From JAYQKL01 sp965243245 (GTDB taxonomy: Bacteria; Pseudomonadota; Alphaproteobacteria; RS24), in contig OZ251536.1 of the NCBI GenBank assembly GCA_965243245.1, positions 496,001-560,000 of the forward strand: a stretch of DNA of 64,000 nt, read 5' to 3'. The position numbers and the translations under genes are program-made. Shown piece after piece: positions 27,193 to 35,849 of this stretch (within the stretch, counting starts at the first letter, position 1; each line of letters starts with the position of its first letter). Below the pieces are notes generated by a model. It was not told where the DNA came from and searched no databases. It saw only the letters and a program-made list of their open reading frames with translations.

Positions 27193-28620
27193 TTATTTCT
27201 TAGTTGCTTTTTTAGCGGCAGGCTTTTTCGCAGGCTCTTTTTTAGCCGTTTTTTTAGCTGTTTTTTTCTTTGGCTTTTCTGCTACCTCATCAGCCTCTTT
27301 CGTCAATTCCTCAACGGTAACCGTTTTTTCAGTAACATCAGCCTTCTCAATAATGAAGTCAATGACCTTATCTTCGAAAATGGGCGCACGGATTTGCGTC
27401 ATAGCCTCTGGGTTTGAGCGGAAATACTCACGCACCTGCTGTTCTTGCTCTGGGAATTGTTGCACCCGTTGCATCAAGCCCTGATTAACCTCTTCTTGCG
27501 TGACCTCAATTTTTTGCTGTTTACCTATCTCGGCAAGAATTAACCCCGTACGGACACGCCGCTCAGCAATGGTTTTATAGTCGGCGCGCAATTCTTCTTC
27601 AGCCTCATCCAGCGTTTCGAGTGTTTTTTCTTGGCCCGCAAGCTCTTGCTCAAACTGCTGCCAAATTTGAGTGAACTCAAGCTCAACCATTTTTTCCGGT
27701 AATTCAAAATCATGCAAGTCAGATAATTGGTCCAACAAGCCACGCTTCAAGTGGTCACGTGAGAATTTATCATACTCATTAGAAATTTGCGCCCGCACCG
27801 CATCTTCAAGTTTTCCAAGCGACTCCATACCAAAGCTCGTCGCAAATGCCTCATCAAGAGTTGCCGCCTTGGGCATATTCACCGCATGGACGCTGACCCC
27901 AAAAACAGCATCTTTACCCGCCAGCTGTTCAGCACTATAGTCTTTAGGGAAAGTAACATTAACCTCAAGCCTGTCGCCCGCTTTCGCGCCGATAAGCTGG
28001 TCCTCAAAGCCCGGAATGAAACTATCAGAACCAAGTTCTAACTCAAAACCTTCCGCCTCCCCGCCCTCGAAAGGCGCGTTGTCAACTTTACCAAGAAAAT
28101 CAATCGTCACACTATCGCCTTTTTCAGCCCTAGCGGTTTTGGCGCGGGGTTCAAACTGCTTGCGAGAGTCAGCCAGACGGTGCAGGGACTCCTCGACCTC
28201 TTTTTTGCTAACGTCAGCAATTCGGCGTTCAAGCTTAATTTTACCAAAATCAATCAATGTGATTTGCGGAATAATGTCATAAATCATATCGAAAATCAGC
28301 TCAGCCTCGCCTGCAATGACCTTTTCAACATCGCCATCAATTTTGATCTCAGGTTGTAAGGCAGGGCGTTCGGCGCGCTCTGTTAAAGCCTGCTGGCTTT
28401 GCGCATTCACCATTGCTTGAACAACTTCCCCCATAATCTGTTGCCCATAAAGCTTTTTAAGATGTTGCGCCGGAACTTTCCCTTTACGGAATCCCCTTAA
28501 TTGAATCGTGCTTTTAAGCTCATCAATCCTTGCATCAAATTTTGTGGTCAACGCATCGCGGTTGACTGTAATTTTGATTTCCCGTGACAAACCCTCACGG
28601 CTTACTTCTTGAACATCCAT
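27193..28620 (-). CDS. tig: Trigger factor
   Basis: Ribosome-associated chaperone and peptidyl-prolyl isomerase, 475 residues from MDVQEVSREGLSREIKI. The ribosome-binding signature is near GFRKGKVPAQHLKKLYG, and the FKBP domain around GDSVTIDFLGKV and FIPGFEDQLIGAKAG. The frame is open back into the tRNA-Leu gene, so the long form is excluded. The last 30 or so residues are an unusual Lys/Ala/Pro-rich tail (PKKKTAKKTAKKEPAKK and similar), reminiscent of histone H1-like tails and not part of the conserved fold. Confidence 0.95.
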   Translation of the reverse strand: MDVQEVSREGLSREIKITVNRDALTTKFDARIDELKSTIQLRGFRKGKVPAQHLKKLYGQQIMGEVVQAMVNAQSQQALTERAERPALQPEIKIDGDVEKVIAGEAELIFDMIYDIIPQITLIDFGKIKLERRIADVSKKEVEESLHRLADSRKQFEPRAKTARAEKGDSVTIDFLGKVDNAPFEGGEAEGFELELGSDSFIPGFEDQLIGAKAGDRLEVNVTFPKDYSAEQLAGKDAVFGVSVHAVNMPKAATLDEAFATSFGMESLGKLEDAVRAQISNEYDKFSRDHLKRGLLDQLSDLHDFELPEKMVELEFTQIWQQFEQELAGQEKTLETLDEAEEELRADYKTIAERRVRTGLILAEIGKQQKIEVTQEEVNQGLMQRVQQFPEQEQQVREYFRSNPEAMTQIRAPIFEDKVIDFIIEKADVTEKTVTVEELTKEADEVAEKPKKKTAKKTAKKEPAKKPAAKKATKK

Positions 28621-28649
28621 ATTTTCACCCAGCATTTTCGTTTCATCTA

Positions 28650-28734
28650 TGGTGCGGGTGGAGGGACTTGAACCCCCACGCCTCTCAGCACTAGAACCTA
28701 AATCTAGCGTGTCTACCAATTCCACCACACCCGC
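28650..28734 (-). tRNA. tRNA-Leu (UAG)
   Basis: Class II tRNA on the minus strand, 85 bases with encoded CCA: acceptor GCGGGUG/CACCCGC, D-arm with GGUAGACAC, anticodon stem CUAGA/UCUAG around loop UUUAGGU (anticodon UAG), a long variable arm GUGCUGAGAGGCGU and T-loop UUCAAGU. Confidence 0.95.
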
Positions 28735-28860
28735 TTTAAGTAAGGGGGGATATAGCAGTCTTGCAATGGTTTTACTAGCCTCAATTTAAGAAAAGCTTAA
28801 CGAGGGGCGAGGCTTTGCCAACGAGGATACTTAATTGTGTTTAGAGAAATTTTAGGCTTT

Positions 28861-28923
28861 CCTACTTTAGAAAAAGAGGGCCCTACTTTAGAAAAAGAGG
28901 GCCCTACTTTAGAAAAAGAGGGC
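28861..28923. repeat. 21-bp tandem repeat, 3 copies
   Basis: Three perfect units of cctactttagaaaaagaggg plus one c, in the gap between tRNA-Leu and glnB. The rest of 28735-29080 shows no gene; it is AT-rich and contains one DnaA-box-like nonamer at 29008-29016. Confidence 0.9.
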
Positions 28924-29080
28924 CTGCGTTAGAATAAAGAGAGCACTTTGCTTTCAACTTAATCATATGCCTAAGATTTGGGCATTTTGTGACGGCTTTT
29001 GAGAAGGTTATCCACAAAATAAGAAATTACACACTAAAACCTCTTTATTTACGGATGCTTTTCATGATTACTAATTTTCA

Positions 29081-29200
29081 TAAAATTGGCGTATTAAATG
29101 CGAAATTGGTATACCAGATACGAAATTGGCGCATCAGAGGCTAAATTGGCACATCAAATGCTAAATTGGCACATCAAATGCTAAATTGGCACATCAAATG
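29081..29200 (+). repeat. 20-bp tandem repeat, 6 copies, with sigma54-like core, upstream of glnB
   Basis: Six head-to-tail units; the last three are perfect (cTaaattggcacatcaaatg), the first three diverged. Five of the six units, read into the next one, contain GG-N10-GC, the invariant spacing of a -24/-12 (RpoN) promoter. The array ends 73 bases before the glnB start. Confidence 0.9.
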
Positions 29201-29202
29201 CA
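29187..29202 (+). promoter_or_regulatory. candidate sigma54 promoter of glnB-glnA
   Basis: TTGGCAC-ATCAA-ATGC: GG at 29188-29189 and GC at 29200-29201 separated by ten bases, close to TGGCACG-N4-TTGC. glnBA operons are classically RpoN/NtrC controlled. Predicted start of transcription is near 29213. Confidence 0.5.
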
Positions 29203-29273
29203 TAAGATAAGTCGAATGACTGAGAATGTCGAATTATTTTAACTCAAAGCTATGCTATCTAAAAGAGGTCACC

Positions 29274-29612
29274 ATGAAAAAAATTGAAGCTATTATTAAG
29301 CCGTTTAAACTTGATGAAGTGAAAGATGCGCTTCAAGAAGCTGGAATGCAAGGTATCACAGTTACCGAAGCTAAAGGCTTTGGTCGACAAAAGGGACACA
29401 CCGAGCTTTATCGCGGCGCCGAATATGTCGTTGATTTTTTGCCCAAAGTTAAACTTGAAGTTGTGGTTGAAGATGACGCTCTTGCTGCGGCTGTCGAGGC
29501 CATCCAGAAAGCGGCACATACGGGGCGCATTGGCGATGGCAAAATTTTTGTCTCTGATGTCCAAGAGGCCATCCGTATTCGCACTGGCGAGACGGGACCC
29601 GAAGCAATATAA
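29274..29612 (+). CDS. glnB: Nitrogen regulatory protein P-II
   Basis: Trimeric nitrogen/energy sensor that signals glutamine and 2-oxoglutarate status to NtrB and the glutamine synthetase adenylyltransferase. The 112 residues are exactly the family length; the T-loop contains Tyr51 (TELYRGAEYVVDFLPK), the uridylylation site, and the C-terminal GRIGDGKIFV and RTGETG segments are conserved. The start at MKKIEAIIKPF follows an AGAGGT site; the frame is open 16 codons upstream without similarity. It is co-oriented with glnA. Confidence 0.97.
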   Translation: MKKIEAIIKPFKLDEVKDALQEAGMQGITVTEAKGFGRQKGHTELYRGAEYVVDFLPKVKLEVVVEDDALAAAVEAIQKAAHTGRIGDGKIFVSDVQEAIRIRTGETGPEAI

Positions 29613-29680
29613 TGTCTTGAGTTTGAAAAATGTTGAGTTAGAAAAGTAGTGAGTGGAAAATTACTGGGTTTGAAAATTAT
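29613..29680. repeat. imperfect 15-16-bp repeats between glnB and glnA
   Basis: Four degenerate units of tgagtttgaaaaatgt-like sequence fill most of the 79-base glnB-glnA gap. Confidence 0.6.
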
Positions 29681-29691
29681 TGGAGATTATA

Positions 29692-31101
29692 ATGTCTAAC
29701 GCTTCTAGTATTCTGAAACAAATTAAAGATGAAGATATCCATTACGTTGACCTGCGCTTCACCGACTTGCGTGGTAAAATGCAACATTTAACGCTGGACT
29801 CTTCTTTGATTGATGAAAATTTCTTTACCGAAGGAACCATGTTTGATGGCTCATCAATTGCTGGCTGGAAAGCTATCAACGAGTCAGATATGTGTCTGAT
29901 GCCTGATACATCCACGGTTAAAATGGACCCCTTCTATGCGCAACCGACATTAACTTTGTTCTGTAACATTGTTGACCCGTCAACTGGCGAAAATTACAAC
30001 CGTGACCCTCGCTCAACGGCGGTGCGCGCTGAGGCATATCTGAAATCCACAGCTATTGGCGATACAGCTTATTTCGGGCCCGAAGCAGAATTTTTCGTCT
30101 TTGACGATGTTCGTTTCTCAAATGACCCCTATAATAGCGGCTACAGCCTTGACAGCACAGAATTGCCCGACAATTCAGCAACCGAATATGAAGGCGGCAA
30201 TATGGGACACCGTCCACGTACAAAAGGCGGTTATTTCCCCGCCAACCCAATAGATAGCGGACAAGATTTGCGCGCAGAAATGCTTACCGTCATGCGGGAA
30301 ATGGGGTTGGAAGTTGAAAAACATCACCATGAAGTCGCGGCCGCACAGCACGAACTTGGTTTAAAATTCGATACATTGACTAAAATCGCTGACGATCTTC
30401 AACTGTATAAATATGTTGTCCATAATGTTGCCCATGCTTTTGGCAAGACAGCGACATTCATGCCAAAACCAGTGCAAGGTGACAACGGAACCGGCATGCA
30501 CTGTCATCAGTCTATTTGGCAGGGCGGCAAACCGCTTTTTGCTGGCGATAAATATGCCGACCTATCGCAAGAGTGCTTATACTATATTGGTGGCATCATC
30601 AAACATGCCAAAGCTATTAACGCTTTGACAAATCCGTCAACAAACTCTTATAAGCGTCTCATTCCGGGCTTTGAGGCACCCGTTTTGCTAGCATATTCTG
30701 CGCGCAACCGCTCGGCTTCTTGCCGTATTCCGTTCGCAACATCGGCGCCCGGCAAACGCGTTGAAGTGCGCTTCCCAGACCCAACCGCCAACCCATATCT
30801 GGCTTTCACGGCCATGCTGATGGCGGGACTCGATGGTATTGAGAACAAAATAGATCCCGGTGAACCAATGGATAAAGACCTCTATGAGCTACCCCCTGAA
30901 GAGCTGGTTAATGTTCCCCAAGTTTGTGGCTCACTGCGTGAAGCTCTCATGGCTTTGGATGCTGACCGTGACTTCTTGAAAAAAGGCGGCGTCATGGATG
31001 ATGACCAAATTGACGCATATCTTGGGCTAAAATGGGAAGAAGTCTATCGCTTTGAACATGCACCTCACCCTGTTGAGTTCGATATGTACTACTCGGTCTG
31101 A
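29692..31101 (+). CDS. glnA: Glutamine synthetase type I
   Basis: Condenses glutamate and ammonia with ATP; dodecameric GSI-beta. 469 residues from MSNASSILKQ. Catalytic and metal-site segments visible: FDGSSIAGW, FGPEAEFFVFDDV, HHHEVAAAQHELG, NGTGMHCHQS and NRSASCRIP. Adenylylation tyrosine is Tyr398 in DKDLYELPPEE, so the enzyme is of the GlnE-regulated type, fitting the adjacent P-II gene. GGAG precedes the chosen ATG; a second ATG four codons upstream has the ribosome site inside it and is rejected. Confidence 0.97.
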   Translation: MSNASSILKQIKDEDIHYVDLRFTDLRGKMQHLTLDSSLIDENFFTEGTMFDGSSIAGWKAINESDMCLMPDTSTVKMDPFYAQPTLTLFCNIVDPSTGENYNRDPRSTAVRAEAYLKSTAIGDTAYFGPEAEFFVFDDVRFSNDPYNSGYSLDSTELPDNSATEYEGGNMGHRPRTKGGYFPANPIDSGQDLRAEMLTVMREMGLEVEKHHHEVAAAQHELGLKFDTLTKIADDLQLYKYVVHNVAHAFGKTATFMPKPVQGDNGTGMHCHQSIWQGGKPLFAGDKYADLSQECLYYIGGIIKHAKAINALTNPSTNSYKRLIPGFEAPVLLAYSARNRSASCRIPFATSAPGKRVEVRFPDPTANPYLAFTAMLMAGLDGIENKIDPGEPMDKDLYELPPEELVNVPQVCGSLREALMALDADRDFLKKGGVMDDDQIDAYLGLKWEEVYRFEHAPHPVEFDMYYSV

Positions 31102-31143
31102 ATTTTAGCCTTGGGCAAACGAGACGGATATAAGTATCACTAA

Positions 31144-31169
31144 GGGGCGAGCTTCGGGTCGCCCTTTTT
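31144..31169 (+). terminator. rho-independent terminator of glnBA
   Basis: GGGCGA / TCGCCC stem around GCTTCGGG, followed by TTTTT; starts about 43 bases after the glnA stop. Confidence 0.9.
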
Positions 31170-31249
31170 GGTTTAATTTTTTCACTTCATCATCGCCTAA
31201 ATTAGTCTTATAAGAGGCTAATTTTATTTCTAACAGATCAAACCGTTTT

Positions 31250-32077
31250 ATGGAAAATCCAGTTTCGCTTAAAAATAAGCTTAAATTTTTTCGCCCCCGC
31301 CGTTTTCTCATGGGACGCCTGCGGCGCAATTTCATCATCAATAAAATCGGACGGTGGATGGAAAAAAATGCTGAGGCGTTCAATAATGAAGACCGCCATA
31401 TGACACGTAATGGAGAATATTGGCTCATGCAAACCCTAATGCGTAATACTCGGAATGATTATGTGGCCTTTGATGTCGGCGCCAATAGGGGGGAATGGAG
31501 CCTTTGTGCAAAGACCCTTAACCCCAATATGCAACTCCATGCATTTGAGCTTGTCCCCGAGACTTTTAAAATTCTCGAAAGTGAAACCTTGACCTTAGAA
31601 AATATTACCCTGAATAATGAAGGCTTATCCGATATTAGTGACACGGTTGATATTTATATGAATTCTAGTAGCCAGACGGCTGGTCTGTTTAAGAGAACGG
31701 GGTTGGAAGATTCAAAAATAGTGACGGGCAAGGTTATTACGGGCGATAATTACATGCGCCGTAAAAAACTTAAGCACATTGATTTTTTAAAAATTGATGT
31801 TGAAGGCTCAGAAAAAAAAGTGCTGAATGGTTTCAGCAAAACCTTAAAAGCGGGGCGCATTGACGTTGTGTATTTTGAATATGGCGAGTTCAACATTGCG
31901 GCACGTACATTTTTGGAAGATTTTTACGAACAGCTCGCAGATTATAAAATCGGAAAACTCATGCCGCGCTGGGTTGAATTTGGTGAATATGATAAAAAAA
32001 ATGAAAATTTCCGTCCCGCCTATTATGTCGCCATTAAAAAGCAACGCACCGATTTAATTGATAAGCTTAAAAATTAA
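31250..32077 (+). CDS. FkbM family methyltransferase
   Basis: A 275-residue SAM-dependent methyltransferase of the FkbM/Methyltransf_21 type. The SAM loop is FDVGANRGEW (residues 74-83), and IDFLKIDVEGSEKKVLNGF is the diagnostic FkbM motif. FkbM enzymes O-methylate sugars or secondary metabolites, but no polysaccharide genes surround this one; it stands alone between glnA and parE. Substrate unknown. The N-terminal 40 residues are very basic. Confidence 0.85.
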   Translation: MENPVSLKNKLKFFRPRRFLMGRLRRNFIINKIGRWMEKNAEAFNNEDRHMTRNGEYWLMQTLMRNTRNDYVAFDVGANRGEWSLCAKTLNPNMQLHAFELVPETFKILESETLTLENITLNNEGLSDISDTVDIYMNSSSQTAGLFKRTGLEDSKIVTGKVITGDNYMRRKKLKHIDFLKIDVEGSEKKVLNGFSKTLKAGRIDVVYFEYGEFNIAARTFLEDFYEQLADYKIGKLMPRWVEFGEYDKKNENFRPAYYVAIKKQRTDLIDKLKN

Positions 32078-32173
32078 GCGCATCTTTTTAACACATGATT
32101 TGGCAGATGATTTGGCAGATGGGCTCAAGCTTTGTAAACTAAAGCTGATTCGTTACAACTAAGTTGGTCCATT

Positions 32174-34246
32174 ATGGCTAAAAAGAAAACCCAAGATACC
32201 CCACCCGATTTATTTTCTGCTGCAAAAACCAATTTTGTAAAGACACCTTCTATGCGTGCAGATTCTGTTAAAGTGACGCCGACATCTGCTCGAAAAAAGC
32301 AACCGACTTCTGCTAATTATGACGCCTCATCCATTGAAGTGCTAGAGGGGCTAGAGCCTGTGCGCCGACGCCCCGGCATGTATATTGGCGGCACAGATAC
32401 CCGCGCTCTACATCATTTATTCGCCGAAGTTATTGATAATGCCATGGATGAAGCAATAGCAGGCCATGCCAGCTTCATTGAAGTTGAGCTTAATGAAGAT
32501 GGAACCTTGCGGGTGTTTGATAATGGGCGTGGGATTCCGATTGACCCCCACCCTAAATTCAAAGACAAATCCGCCTTAGAAGTGATTATGACCACGCTTC
32601 ATGCGGGCGGTAAATTCGGGTCAGGGGTTTATGATACATCAGGCGGCTTACACGGGGTTGGCGTTTCTGTTGTTAATGCTTTGTCTGATTATTTATGTGT
32701 CCAAGTCGCGCGTCATAAAACCTTATATGAACAGACGTTTTCACGCGGGGTAAGCCAAGCAGAACTGAAAAAAATCGGCACAGCCAATGCCAATAGCACG
32801 ACTATAATTTTTCATCCAGACCCAGATATTTTTGGCGAGAAAGTCAAATTTGACCCCCTCCGCTTACATGCCATGGCCAAGGCTAAAGCCTATCTCTTTG
32901 GCGGGGTTGAAATTCGCTGGACCTGCGCGCAAACATTGATAACGGACCTTGAAAAATGCCCAAGTGAAGATATTCTACACTTCCCCGAGGGGCTCAAGGA
33001 TTACTTGAATGAACGCGTTGGCGCACGCCCAACCGTGACGCCTCTTGCTTTTGCCGGCAAGGTACAAAAAGATGACGCCCATGGCAATGTCGAATGGGCG
33101 GTAACTTGGGTCGGCGGCGGGGATAGTCATGTTGCGTCCTATTGTAACACCGTTCCCACATCCGAGGGGGGAACACATGAACAAGGGTTACGCAACGCTT
33201 TGACCAAAGGGCTGAAGGCTTATGGGGATTTAGCCAATAATAAAAAAGCCAGCCTCATTATCGCTGATGATGTCATGGCGACAGCCTCGGCGCTGGTTTC
33301 TGTTTTTATCAGAGAACCTGAATTCCAAGGGCAAACAAAAGATCGGCTTGCTTCTCTTGAAGCGACAAAAATAGTCGAACAGAATATCAAAGATGCATTT
33401 GAACTTTGGCTGGCGAGCGATAAAATACACGCTGAAAAACTTCTGAACTGGGTTATTGACCGCGCTGATGAACGTATCCGCCGCAAACAAGAACGCGAAG
33501 TCAACCGTAAATCTGCCATCCGCAAACTGCGCTTACCCGGCAAATTAGCCGATTGCTCACAAAACGGCAAAGCGGGCTCGGAGATCTTTATTGTCGAGGG
33601 CGACTCGGCCGGCGGCTCAGCAAAACAAGCACGTAATCGTGCAACACAAGCCATTTTACCGCTGCGCGGAAAAATCCTCAATGTTGCCAATGCAACAACA
33701 GCTAAGATACAACAAAGCCAACTCATCAGTGATTTGATCCAAGCCCTCGGATGCGGCACAGGAAGTCATTATGACCAAGATAAGCTACGCTATGAGCGCG
33801 TCATTATCATGACTGATGCCGATGTGGACGGTGCTCATATTGCGGCTCTTTTGATCACCTTTTTCCATGAGGAAATGCCTGCGCTTATTCGAGACGGTCA
33901 TCTTTATCTGGCTGTGCCGCCGCTCTATAGACTTGTTCAGAGCGGGAAAACTTTTTATGCACGCGATGACCAACAGCGCGATGAAATTCTAGCAACCAAA
34001 TTTCGTGCCAATGCCAAAGTAGATATTTCTCGTTTTAAGGGTTTGGGCGAAATGCTCCCCTCGCAATTGAAAGAAACCACCATGCTACCCGCTAATCGAA
34101 CGCTTTTACGCATTCAAATCCCGCCCGATGAAGACGCCCAAGCAGCAGATGCGGTGCATCGTCTCATGGGAAATAAGCCGGAGATGCGCTTCAAATTCAT
34201 TCAAGAAAACGCCGTCTTTGCTGATGAAACGCTTTTAGATATTTAG
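32174..34246 (+). CDS. parE: DNA topoisomerase IV subunit B
   Basis: ATPase subunit of the chromosome-decatenating type II topoisomerase. GHKL motifs: EVIDNAMDEA, DNGRGIPID and GGLHGVGVSVVNALS; TOPRIM motifs: EGDSAGGSAKQARNR and MTDADVDGAH. I assign ParE rather than GyrB from LHHLFAEVIDNAMDEAIAGHA and the 690-residue length without the GyrB insertion. About 50 extra, low-complexity residues precede the ATPase domain. Confidence 0.93.
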   Translation: MAKKKTQDTPPDLFSAAKTNFVKTPSMRADSVKVTPTSARKKQPTSANYDASSIEVLEGLEPVRRRPGMYIGGTDTRALHHLFAEVIDNAMDEAIAGHASFIEVELNEDGTLRVFDNGRGIPIDPHPKFKDKSALEVIMTTLHAGGKFGSGVYDTSGGLHGVGVSVVNALSDYLCVQVARHKTLYEQTFSRGVSQAELKKIGTANANSTTIIFHPDPDIFGEKVKFDPLRLHAMAKAKAYLFGGVEIRWTCAQTLITDLEKCPSEDILHFPEGLKDYLNERVGARPTVTPLAFAGKVQKDDAHGNVEWAVTWVGGGDSHVASYCNTVPTSEGGTHEQGLRNALTKGLKAYGDLANNKKASLIIADDVMATASALVSVFIREPEFQGQTKDRLASLEATKIVEQNIKDAFELWLASDKIHAEKLLNWVIDRADERIRRKQEREVNRKSAIRKLRLPGKLADCSQNGKAGSEIFIVEGDSAGGSAKQARNRATQAILPLRGKILNVANATTAKIQQSQLISDLIQALGCGTGSHYDQDKLRYERVIIMTDADVDGAHIAALLITFFHEEMPALIRDGHLYLAVPPLYRLVQSGKTFYARDDQQRDEILATKFRANAKVDISRFKGLGEMLPSQLKETTMLPANRTLLRIQIPPDEDAQAADAVHRLMGNKPEMRFKFIQENAVFADETLLDI

Positions 34247-34285
34247 GCTTGCTGGATGAAACCCGCAAAAAGTGCGCCAGTAAAT

Positions 34286-34313
34286 TTGACAAAACTCGAT
34301 AAAGCCTTATTTT
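34286..34313 (+). promoter_or_regulatory. predicted sigma70 promoter of the DEAD-box helicase
   Basis: TTGACA (34286-34291), 16-base spacer, TATTTT (34308-34313). It would give a leader of about 75 bases that contains a short TCAGGC/GCCTGA hairpin. Confidence 0.5.
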
Positions 34314-34393
34314 GCACCCTAAGAAGGCTCAGGCCGCGTGCGCCTGAATATAAATGATTGATGGTCAATTGTTCCAAATGAAAGCGGCAATGC

Positions 34394-35845
34394 ATGAAAT
34401 TTGATGAAATGGGACTGGATCCCAAAATACTGGATGCAGTCAATGATGTTGGCTATACAGAGCCTACACCTATTCAGGCGCAAGCTATTCCGGTTATTCT
34501 CCAAGGCGATGATGTGCTGGGCACGGCTCACACGGGAACTGGCAAAACGGCAGGTTTTACCTTGCCCATGATCCAGCGCTTGATGAAGGGGCGGGCTAAG
34601 GCACGTATGCCGCGCACGCTTATTCTTGAACCGACACGCGAGCTGGCGGCGCAGGTTGCAGAAAACTTCGAGCTTTATGGAAAAAACACTAAACTCACCA
34701 AAGCTCTGCTGATTGGGGGGGTAAGTTTTGGCGACCAAGAAAAAGCCATCATGCGTGGTGCTGATGTGTTGATTGCGACACCGGGGCGCTTGCTTGACCA
34801 TGTAGAACGCGGCGGGGTATTGTTACGCGGGGTTGAGATTTTGGTGATTGACGAAGCCGACCGCATGCTGGATATGGGCTTTATTCCGGATATTGAGAAG
34901 ATTGTTAAACTTCTGCCCTTTACGCGCCAGACATTATTTTTCTCTGCGACCATGCCGCCTGAGATTACCAAACTTGCTGATAAATTTTTATCCTCCCCCA
35001 AACGTATTGAAGTTGCCAGTGCCACTTCTGCCAATACAGCCGTGACGCATAAGCTCGTTCCAACAACACGAGACGAAAAACAGAAAAGTCTGCGTGAGCT
35101 TTTAAATCGTGACAATGTTAAAAACGGGATTATTTTTTGTAATCGTAAAAAAGACATTTCCGTTCTGAATGGCTCGATGGTCAAGCATGGTTATGCCACT
35201 GTGTGTTTGCATGGAGACATGGACCAATATACCCGCATGGATATGCTGGAGCGATTTAAGTCTGGCGGCGCAAAATTTCTTATTGCCAGTGATGTCGCCG
35301 CGCGCGGCTTAGATATTCCTGATGTCAGTCATGTGTTTAATTTTGATGTGCCAACCCATGCCGAAGATTATATTCACCGTATCGGACGCACAGGGCGTGC
35401 CGGAAAGTTAGGTCAAGCCTATACCTTATTCACGCCTCAGGATGCTAAATATGTTGAAGCGATTGAAAAAATGCTCGAGACAAAAATAGATATTGAAGAA
35501 ACGACGGTCTCGCATCAAAAACCCACCTCTAAAGAGGCTAAATCTGCACACCCAAAACCCAATAAAAGAAGAGGCTTGATTGGACGGGCGCGTAAAGAAA
35601 CAAAGGCAAAACCAGAAACCAAGACAGAGATAAAGCCGGAAACAAAAACAGAGGTAAAGCCAGAGGTAAAGCCAGAGGTCAAGTCGCCTTCGCCCGCCCC
35701 CGCTTCACCGCTAAAAAGTGAACCCAAATCTGAAAAAGTTCAGCCGCCCGCCCAAAGCACGCCTTCCCAAAGTGGCCCTAAACCCAAGCCCAAAGGCTTC
35801 GGAGATAATGTTCCCGCCTTTATGCAAAACACATTAAATAAATAG
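34394..35845 (+). CDS. DEAD-box RNA helicase (RhlE-like)
   Basis: ATP-dependent RNA helicase, 483 residues. Motifs in order: Q-motif GYTEPTPIQ, Walker A AHTGTGKT, PTRELAAQV, TPGRLLDH, DEAD box VIDEADRMLDMGF, SAT in FFSATMPPE, and domain 2 with SDVAARGLDIPDV and HRIGRTGRAG. The last 110 or so residues form a repetitive charged tail built from PETKTE, PEVK and similar units, probably disordered and RNA-binding. It may act in ribosome assembly or the degradosome; which one is not visible. Confidence 0.92.
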   Translation: MKFDEMGLDPKILDAVNDVGYTEPTPIQAQAIPVILQGDDVLGTAHTGTGKTAGFTLPMIQRLMKGRAKARMPRTLILEPTRELAAQVAENFELYGKNTKLTKALLIGGVSFGDQEKAIMRGADVLIATPGRLLDHVERGGVLLRGVEILVIDEADRMLDMGFIPDIEKIVKLLPFTRQTLFFSATMPPEITKLADKFLSSPKRIEVASATSANTAVTHKLVPTTRDEKQKSLRELLNRDNVKNGIIFCNRKKDISVLNGSMVKHGYATVCLHGDMDQYTRMDMLERFKSGGAKFLIASDVAARGLDIPDVSHVFNFDVPTHAEDYIHRIGRTGRAGKLGQAYTLFTPQDAKYVEAIEKMLETKIDIEETTVSHQKPTSKEAKSAHPKPNKRRGLIGRARKETKAKPETKTEIKPETKTEVKPEVKPEVKSPSPAPASPLKSEPKSEKVQPPAQSTPSQSGPKPKPKGFGDNVPAFMQNTLNK

Positions 35846-35849
35846 CCCC

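Noticed and set aside
28621..28728. N-terminal extension of trigger factor
   Set aside because: The extra 36 codons lie inside the antisense-free tRNA-Leu gene and lack family similarity.
29008..29016. Replication origin, from the perfect DnaA box TTATCCACA
   Set aside because: Only one box, no cluster or AT-rich unwinding element recognisable and no dnaA/hemE/parAB nearby.
34255..34356. 33-codon plus-strand frame in the helicase leader
   Set aside because: No ribosome site before its ATG, no hydrophobic or conserved pattern, and the predicted promoter lies inside it.
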